Assembly (NCBI GenBank): GCA_012295275.1
Contig: CM022665.1
Location: 16,508,976 to 16,572,975, forward strand
Direction of reading: 5' to 3'
From: Chrysomallon squamiferum
Taxonomy: Eukaryota; Mollusca; Gastropoda; Neomphalida; Peltospiridae
DNA length: 64,000 nt
A model generated the notes under the pieces. The model was not told where the DNA came from and made no database searches. It was given only the letters and a program-made list of their open reading frames with translations. Made by a program: the position numbers and the translations under genes. Below are positions 56,347 through 64,000 of this stretch, one piece after another (positions within the stretch are counted from its first letter, which is position 1; each line of letters starts with the position of its first letter).

Positions 56347-56978
56347 ATCTTACAGAATTAAAGACTAATTAAGCTACCAATGACGTTACAAGCTTGAGCA
56401 TTACCAAATGTGAACAGATTTCTGTAAGATAGCCGTAGGCCACGATACCTGCAAAAAGTATTTCCGGTTATCTGCTTCTAATTAACTGTGTTTCAAATAT
56501 AGTTTTCGGAGTTAACATGGAATACAAACATTTATTAATGAATGTAACTGATTATATTTAGTTTCACATGATGCTGTTTTAATTAATAAAAGGGGAACAA
56601 ATTAATAGGGTATGATAACGACGTAAGCGACGAGGTAGCCTGATTTATATATATTTAGAATTTAAATAATGAAGTGAAAGCTGATTTTGTATTTTATATA
56701 AAATAAATTATTATGTTTTACTAAGAATAAAGGCTGGAAATATGTAGATTATGCACCATGGATAGACTCCTAATATATATTGTTATCTCAAACAACCTTG
56801 TCATATCATTTCTTTCATCTCTTGTAGGAAGCTTGGCAAAAGTACTCAGTTGTGTAGGATAATTTCTCATTAATTTGTTCATCCACTTAGTGTGCATACC
56901 GTTGCAGCTACTGCCCACAAGTACTCCGATCAATAAATAAATAAATAAATAAATACATAACAAAAATAAATGAGGAGA

Positions 56979-56981
<3 letters not shown>

Positions 56982-57057
<76 letters not shown>
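56982..57057. repeat. CT microsatellite
   Basis: Uninterrupted CT tract. Its flanks are unrelated to those of the four tracts in the left repeat region, so it arose independently. Arg-Glu open frames on the minus strand come from this tract. Confidence 0.95.
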
Positions 57058-57060
<3 letters not shown>

Positions 57061-57261
57061 TCAAGCTATTTAATGCTAACTTTGGTTTCGGTTTTGAACA
57101 GATTGTATTCATCAATCTATTCATGTGACTGACTGTCAGTAGCCGTTACTTACTTATTGTTAATTAAAAATCGATTTGGGATAAATGATTCCTAATTTCA
57201 TTTCTCTGCCAAATTATATTTTTATACAAACTTCCACCTTGTACGGACTTGACAACGTTGA

Positions 57262-57291
57262 ATGGCGGTTTGTTTAGGTCTTATAAAATAA
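57262..57291 (+). other. Short upstream ORF before IRAK1BP1
   Basis: ATG GCG ... TAA, nine codons, ending 5 bp before the IRAK1BP1 start and out of frame with it. If the transcript starts upstream of it, this could lower translation of the main ORF. The transcription start is unknown. Confidence 0.3.
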
Positions 57292-57296
57292 TCTAG

Positions 57297-57772
57297 ATGG
57301 CTTCATATCGAGCAACTCAAGTATATACAGAACTTAAAAACAGACGATCTGTCACTCCAAGAAAAATAGAATGTGACAATGAAAGAGGTCTGTGTGACAC
57401 TGTTTCTCCTACGGACAGGGATATTTGCGTAACGGCGATCGGTGAAGTTTCTCTACCCCCAGATCGCTATCGAATAATAATCAAAGTTACTAGCAAAAAA
57501 CAGAATCCACAAGATGCCAAGAACAGTGTATCAAGACGTAAAGATTATATTGTTCAAACACTTAACAATCATTCAGTTAAGGTGTGTTACATGTTCGTTA
57601 TGCATGTTGTTGGGTTTATTTTTTGTTTTTGTTTTTGTAACGGGAATATCAATATCTGAATATGTTACTTGATTTTTATCTTGTAATTTGTGTGCGTTGT
57701 TTGTGTGTGTGTTTGAATGGCAAAGATCTATTTTGACTTTTGATGGAAGTCCAGCAAACACACACATACACA

Positions 57773-57828
<56 letters not shown>

Positions 57829-58980
57829 GTCTCACAAGCTGTTTGTGTTAATTTTCAGGAACAAGATATCCAGATATTCAAACACATGTCAAGGGTTGAT
57901 TCATTATATCAGATGTCTGTTGAGCTGAGGGTGCTGTTTGCTGATCTCCATGTTTGTCAGACAGTTAGTAATTTATTAGTGGAAAAACTGGATGAAACAG
58001 TCACTGTATCAGTACCTGAAATGTTTCATGCACCCAGCAGCCTAGAGACACTAAGGTATGTTACAACACTACATATGTTCATCTATGAGAGTATAGTGTT
58101 AGATGTATGGAAAATTATTTTAATAAAAAAAAAAAAAAAAAAATGAATATGTATATTAAGTGTGTGTATTAATACATGTGTGTATATAAGGTTTTACCAT
58201 TAGATGTACAGGTTTTTTTATTTCATATGTACCACAGTTATGTTTCTGATTGTTAAGCATGTGCCTCTGAGTTTTACTATTACATTTAATGTTAATTTGT
58301 TGTTTTATAATTATAGTGTAAATTCCTTTAAGCACAAGGTTTGTATCTATATGTCTGTGTTTATGCATGTGCATAGTGTGTATGTTTGTATGTATGTATG
58401 AAATGTTATTAACTATATATTATGTGCATGAATATGTTGCTTTGTGCATATGTAAATATTGCTTTTTTATGTGTGGAATATATTGTTCAGTGTCTGACTG
58501 TTTTACTTTGTATACCCAATGAAGTATTGTTAATTTTATTTGTGTATTTGATGATGGTATTTGTGTTTAGGGTTTATTATTAGATATTAACATATGAACA
58601 AACTCTTACATGTTTTATAAATGATGCATCATTTACTATATTTTATTTATTTATTTATTTTATTATTATTTTTGTATTCTAGTGTATTAATATTAATATT
58701 CAAAAAATTTATGTATTTCAGAAAACAAGCTAGTTTGGTGGCAATATACAATGCCAAGCAAAAAGCTCAGGAAATGGCAAGGTTTGTTCACATGGCTGTA
58801 GGACGACCTATCTATATTGAGGAGCAGGAAACAAGAGAATGGGATGGCAACCAGGAAAACACAGACCCTGAAAAAATGTCTTCTTTTCAGCAGCAGATTG
58901 CAGATTCCACAATTTCAATTAGCAGTCGAATTAAAGCAGCCTTTGAACTTAAACCAAAAGCCAAAAAAGTACTGAAATAG
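57297..58980 (+). CDS. IRAK1BP1: IRAK1BP1, IRAK1-binding protein (SIMPL domain)
   Basis: Three exons: 57297-57581, 57859-58055, 58722-58980, joining in frame to 246 aa (human 260). The SIMPL (DUF541) domain covers about residues 45-235: ICVTAIGEVSLPPDRYRIII opens it, with SVSRRKDYIVQTLN, VSNLLVEKLDETVTVSVPEM and RKQASLVAIYNAKQKAQEMA later, all typical of the family. In mammals the protein binds IRAK1 and modulates NF-kB signalling; its role in invertebrates is not established. The C-terminal ~20 residues are Lys-rich (KPKAKKVLK). Intron 1 holds a long CA tract. Start chosen because it is the first in-frame ATG giving the family's N-terminal layout. Confidence 0.92.
57769..57826. repeat. CA microsatellite in IRAK1BP1 intron 1
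   Basis: CA tract ending 32 bp before the exon 2 acceptor. It displaces the usual pyrimidine tract outward, although TTAATTTTCAG remains next to the exon. Confidence 0.9.
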
Positions 58981-59337
58981 TGAGAAATTATTTCAGTCAG
59001 AAATGCACTGTGATAATTCAGGGCCCCAATATATCAAGTTAAAACATATTTTAAAAACCTAGCCACAAGTCAAGAAAGTAATTAAACAATAGCAGATATG
59101 TTCTTTTTATTATTATTATTATTATATGGAACTATAATAATTATATTAAAAAAAAAAAAAAAAAAGTAATAATAAATTAAGTTTTATTAATAGTTCAGAA
59201 ACAGATATACTTTTGTTATTACTTTGTAATTCTGTTACCTGGTATAAGGCAACACCTGGTTTTCAGGATAATTTACACCATCAGTATTTAAATTAAAACA
59301 GCTTTTGAACATACAAGTATTTAAATAGTAGAGGACA

Positions 59338-59368
<31 letters not shown>

Positions 59369-61982
59369 TATTATTGGTATAATGTGATAACTCAGACCCA
59401 AAAGATAGGATCGCATTTAATTACAGCAAAGAAAAAGATGCTAATTTACATGGTAGATGATGTTAAAATTTCATTTTTTTGTGGTCCACAACTAAAGACA
59501 GATCCTTAAACATTACTTTTTTATCTGTAGTCTATATTAGACTTTTTATATAAAAATTGTCCCTTTAAAGAATTTTTTAAATTCTATACTAATGAGTATT
59601 ATGCAAGAAAAATGAAACAAAGGAATGCTGTTTGGTTGTTAGTTCAGAATAACTGGGATGTCAGACAGAATTGTTTATCTGTGATATTTCATTCATTAGA
59701 CAACAATTATTTTCAGTAATCACAAGCAATGACATTTTTGTACCATACCTTTACTCCTAATCATGTTTATTTATTATTACATTTCTTTGTCAGCACTTAG
59801 GTGTTAACCAATAAAATTTGATACACACTTGTGTTTGAGTGTTTAGTGCTTACTTTGTGTATAACAAATTGTGGGATCTGTTCTCCTTGGTGAATCATTA
59901 GTGCAATTTATAGTCAGTAGAGTATATAAGTTTTCCAGTTACATACTACCTATCATGTCCTATGCCTCAAATAGTATATGTTTTACAGTTTATAGCTGAT
60001 CACTGGTGTCACTTTAATGTGTTCAGATTTAAAAAAAAAAATTATTTAATCAATTCTGTTAATTACCAGTCCACTGACTGATGATAATTAGTATAAATAT
60101 GTATGTTTTTCATCTACTAATATGTAAGAACTGATCTACCTTGCTAAAGAGAAGGGTCCATGTCTAAAATTGATAACAAATATCACAAACATATTTTTGT
60201 ATACTTCCAAGTAACTATTTTGTTATTCAACCTTTGCTAATAATAATGTTTGACAAAGACTGGATGATAAATAAACCAGTCACGTTGAAAGATATAGGCT
60301 ATAGGTAATAAGTAACTTTATCTTTTATTATTTACTGAATTTAAAATGCATATATTCTCTCTTCTTTTTTTTTTTTTTTTTTTTTAAATTCCATGTTACA
60401 AGCATTATTTTCATTTTATGGAATGAAACATAGCTTTGTAATTTGATATAATCTTATTTAAAACTGAAAGAACTGTTCTCACTTTAATAATAATCCTGTC
60501 TAATCTATAAACACACTGCATTATTATTTAACCGCACAGTTTAAATGTTGATTTGTTTTCGAATTTTAGGTCCTATTTATTCACTATAAGAGTAGGGCAA
60601 TAAAATATTTTACTCTGACATGTTTATCAGATTGCATTGAAACTGAATAGGAGATATTCAAATAACTGAAAATCCATTTGGAATACTTGTAGTTGTGTGG
60701 AATGTATGGATTCCTCCACTTCTCAGGAATATTTGTGTCAGAAGTCTACTCTGAAGTAAAAAAGGAATGCTGTAACACAAAAGTATTAATTATTGACTGA
60801 TTTTTGAGAAAAGGATGAATTTGTTTTCTTATCTAATGATCATTTTACCTGATGTTGGTAAAAATGTTAAAATGTTTTATCATTAAACATTATAAAAATT
60901 AGAGATCCATTTTGAAAAATCTGGCCTTATAAACTTTTACAAATTTAAGACCCCTCATATAATGTGCAGCAGAGGTATTATGGAAATAAGTAGTGATAAT
61001 TAGGTATGTTATTAGGTATGTTATAATGTGATAATTAGGTATGTCTGAATATATTTATTTATTATTAATTATTATTATTATTTTAAAGTACAATAAGTAA
61101 ACAAGTTAATGTTAGTTGATAGAAACATGTCAAAATGTAAGTGATAAAACTGTTATTTAGTAAAAAGCTGGAATATCTTAAGTGTTGTGTAGGCTATATG
61201 TATATTCCATTCGTTATAAATTCATAATATCCAGCTTACAACTAAAATAAATTTTATTTAATATATATGGGTTTGTTTATGAGAAAGATTTTTTAACAAT
61301 ACTAGTGAAATGTGGGTTTTTTCATTTATTGTTTGTTTTGTGTTTTTGGTGTTGTTTTTTTAAATGTTTATAAGGCAGCTATGAAATTATATTACAAATT
61401 TAATTTCTTTATATGTTTAATCTTTTATTGAATGCAATAAAATAAAACATTTTTTTTTTTTTTTTAAATCTTAATCTCCATGGTAATCAAAGACTAAATC
61501 CAAAAGAATTGGTCCTTGTAAAGTGTTAAACATGTACCAAAAATTCACCAAATATGGTGTACTTATCAAATGTTTTCAGAAATGTGAACTTATCAAATGA
61601 GTTCAAAATTCCTGAAGCTGGATAGCCATTTGGATTTAAAAAAAAAAAAAAAAAAAAACAATGAAAAATATAGAGGATTATAAATGTCCTTCTTTTACAC
61701 TGTTAATAATCTTCAAACAAATTAACAGCACATTGTAGAAAGTTTTTTTACTTGGTCCTGAAACCACATCCACTATAGCTTTTGTTTGTTTTCATTTTCC
61801 TTCAAACTAATACAACAGTCTTGATCTTGAAAGAAAATTTACCTAGCACTTATACTAAAAATGTTGATATGCCAACAACAATCTTCCATAATTCCAGATA
61901 AACACTGGTACTTTTTGTCACTGATGTAATGAAAACTTTGTTTTGCTCTCAGTTATCAGTCTCAGGAAGAACAAACATTCAT
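58981..61982. other. Non-coding region between IRAK1BP1 and the membrane-protein gene (convergent)
   Basis: Unique AT-rich sequence with several poly-T/poly-A tracts (59339-59363, 60367-60385, 61450-61465, 61639-61659). Candidate poly(A) signals: AATAAA at about 59169 (plus strand), and for the minus-strand gene the complement TTTATT at 61434-61439. No gene or transposon seen. Confidence 0.45.
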
Positions 61983-63781
61983 CTAGCACAGAGTAGAAAG
62001 TTCTGTATTGGGTACAGCAACAGCATCCATCCTTGGTCCAGATGAAGACTGCAAGCTTTCCTCATTTGCAGGACTTTGTTCTGGTTCTCTTCCATCACTG
62101 TCTGTTTGAGTCAAATTCTCATTATAAGAGGATCGAGAATTTATTTCTGTGTTTCTTGCCACAACTGTTGCCTCATTTTCAACAGTCACTGACTGAATTA
62201 ATGTGTTATTTTCTTCAGGTGGGGGAATCTGAGAATCCTGTCTGGCACTCTCAAATACTTCTTCTGCAGAATCAGCTCCTACAGGAGCCACACGATAATC
62301 TCCTTCCTCTTCAGGGTCAAGAGGAGGAGCTTCAACAACTGATGACTGAGGTGTTTGTTTAATGAATTTTGCACATCCAAGTTTTGTACAGATGAAGAAC
62401 GATAAACAACCTTGACCTTTGTCATGTGGTGATCCAGCATCAGAACTGTTGATGAAATAATTATGGAAAACATAATTATTTTGTTTAAAAAAAAAAACGA
62501 GCAATGAATGTTTACTTAATTAAGTTGATGCTAAATATTTAAAGTTTTCACATCATATTTCTAATTATATTTAGCTGTAAATACCATGATAACAATTTTT
62601 GCCAAAAGAAGTAACAGACGTACAGCAACTTTATAAATTGACTTGACATAAATAATATTAATTCGATAATTGAATTATTGTGGAAATAATGCAAAATTTA
62701 AAATATATATATAAAAAGTTTTTACCCAACAAGTTTTTTGACGACAAGAATAATAGCAATTACTAGAACTATTGTTGTGATCACGACAGCAGTCGCACAT
62801 CCTGCAATCAATGCAACATCTGAAGAAGAAAAAATTATAATTTGAAAGATAAATATTCTGGTTTTACATAAACACATATACTACAGGTTAAGGGAATGTA
62901 AATGCACACATAATACAATGGTACCTTGACTTACGAGTTTAATTTGTTCCATGACTGAGCTCGTATCTCAATTTGCTCATATAACAAATCAATTTTCCCA
63001 ACTGAAATTAATTAAAATACCATTAATCCGTTCCAGTCCCCCAAAACCACCCCAGTAACATGTTTTTAAATAAGAAAAATGTTTTAATATAAATATTATA
63101 TAAAATCAAAATAAAAGAGAATGTAAAGAAATAAATTTGTTTTGTAAAGTGTATTTATCTTGGAGATTAGACAAATTATTTTAACGCCTTTGGCTAGAGT
63201 TATAGTTTTTATCGACTCCTTATGCTTCAGTATGGTACATATCGTAGAAGTACTACATTCATACCGCTTGCTTAGCCAAGTCGACTACATGCACACCTCG
63301 CTCACATTTTTCTATGAATTCAAGCTTTAATTCAATGGACATCATCCATTTTCTTCTCAGCACAGTCCTTTGCACTTATTTTCTTAGGATTCATGGCCAG
63401 AAAAAAGAAATTTGGCAAAATACTGCACAACGCAACAGAGATGCTTCTGCAGCGACGTAACCACGTGAAGTAAACGAGTGAGATGCGGTATGCATGTTAT
63501 GTTGTTTGTTGCGCCAACTAGCGGCGGCGTTGCTGAAGCTCTCTCGTAACTCAAACCAAAAAATTAGGGGCACTCGTAAGTCGAGGTACCACTGTAATTT
63601 GAACTACTTATACGAAAATATCATTGTTATGACTTCTTACCATCATTTTCAGTAGAGGTGACATCAGGATCTTGCAAATATCCACCTTTTGAGAAAATCC
63701 CTTGTCCTTTTGGTCCACCATTACTCCTTGCAGGTTGATCTTCCTCCGCGAAAACTTCCTCACCCAAGGGAATTGTACTTT
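61983..63781 (-). CDS. Unrecognised single-pass membrane protein, C-terminal exons (partial)
   Basis: Three exons join in frame on the minus strand: 63641-63781, 62726-62819, 61983-62445; the 5' exons lie beyond the window. The first encodes a polar, acidic juxtamembrane segment without cysteines (VFAEEDQPARSNGG). The second encodes one transmembrane helix, VALIAGCATAVVITTIVLVI and on to IILVVKKLVG, with a stop-transfer KK. The third is a ~155-residue Ser/Glu-rich tail (PPLDPEEEGDYRVAPVGADS; ending NTELSTLC), consistent with a type I receptor-like protein. No kinase, death or TIR domain is visible. Poly-T just before the first exon serves as the acceptor tract. Family unknown; the gene structure is well supported by phase agreement. 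Confidence 0.7.
62916..63594 (-). mobile_element. Tigger/pogo-like MITE, complete, with TA target duplication
   Basis: Lies in an intron of the membrane-protein gene. Left end CAATGGTACCTTGACTTACG, right end the inverse (CGTAAGTCGAGGTACCACTG), flanked by TA on both sides (62914-62915, 63595-63596). On the minus strand a broken transposase fragment can be read at about 63150-63350: MSIELKLEFIEKCERGVHVV, DLAKQA, then after a frame change STICTILKHKESIK and LAKGVKII, the helix-turn-helix region of Tigger/pogo transposases. At 679 bp it lacks the catalytic domain. Right-hand fragments of the same family are at 7494-7983 and 15904-16401. Confidence 0.9.
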
Positions 63782-64000
63782 CTAAAAAAAAAAAAAAAAA
63801 AAAAAAATTGTTATAAATAATGGTTTCTTACACCTAAGCAGTTAAGTTCAAGGTGTAGAGCGGGTTTCCTCTCTTTTGTTATCATTAAATCAAAATACGA
63901 TTTACTATGAAATAACTGTTATTATTAAAATGTGCTTCGTGTTGTTAAACTATATATGTTTCATTCACTTCCGTTCCATTTTATTATTATTTTCTTTCTT
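63782..64000 (-). other. Intron of the partial membrane-protein gene
   Basis: AT-rich, with a poly-A run at 63784-63807 (poly-T on the gene strand, next to the acceptor). The upstream exon is outside the window. Confidence 0.4.

Larger units (their letters stand above)
56347..57296. promoter_or_regulatory. Intergenic region between JAGN1 and IRAK1BP1 (divergent)
   Basis: 950 bp separate the two start codons. It contains an uninterrupted CT tract (56982-57057), an AAAT run just before it (56930-56955), and otherwise unique AT-rich sequence. No clear TATA box or CpG island. A shared promoter is possible but less compact than the ZC4H2/MSH2 one. Confidence 0.4.

Noticed and set aside
62279-62473. 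Alternative-frame ORF overlapping the last exon of the membrane-protein gene
   Set aside because: The other frame agrees in phase with both upstream exons and continues to a longer C-terminus.

Overview
This is a eukaryotic nuclear window from an animal. It is AT-rich, with spliced genes (GT-AG introns), dense microsatellites and many DNA transposons. Five conserved animal genes or gene parts can be reconstructed exon by exon. The orthologues, the intron-rich genes and the CT, CA, GATA and TATC microsatellites fit a lophotrochozoan, perhaps a cephalopod mollusc; that placement is a weak inference. I see no bacterial, viral or CRISPR content.

Left part, 1-28727: a composite, higher-order tandem repeat region that begins outside the window. 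Each macro-unit holds (a) a block with a nearly invariant ~140-bp island containing a perfect CRE (TGACGTCA), four copies at 3847, 8429, 17518 and 23411; (b) about 1 kb of A/T simple sequence, sometimes with a GTA/GTG-rich tract; (c) a small tandem array of ~500-600-bp alpha/beta units, in which beta carries a conserved GC-richer core able to fold as RNA; (d) a tail of type I (2240, 21060) or type II (10410, 27100). Inserted in it are a hAT transposon with exact 8-bp target duplication, Tigger/pogo-like and other MITEs, long CT tracts, and a small single-copy island with a likely minus-strand gene for a 40-residue membrane micropeptide (CDS 15086-15208). The 5' end of that gene is repeated as truncated copies nearby.

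Right part, 28728-64000: ordinary genic DNA. ZC4H2 (minus, 5 exons, 224 aa) and MSH2 (plus, 26 exons, 936 aa) are head to head across 354 bp that contain a CRE and an inverted pair of E2F-type sites. After ~3.8 kb of non-coding sequence come JAGN1 (minus, 2 exons, 189 aa) and IRAK1BP1 (plus, 3 exons, 246 aa), also head to head. The window closes with the 3' exons of an unrecognised single-pass membrane protein on the minus strand, which has a Tigger-like MITE in an intron.

The genes are not one pathway: MSH2 is mismatch repair, ZC4H2 a neuronal/ubiquitin-pathway zinc-finger protein, JAGN1 an ER/secretory membrane protein, and IRAK1BP1 a SIMPL-domain signalling adaptor. The least explained parts are the repeated structured core, the CRE island and the micropeptide gene with its duplicated 5' ends.
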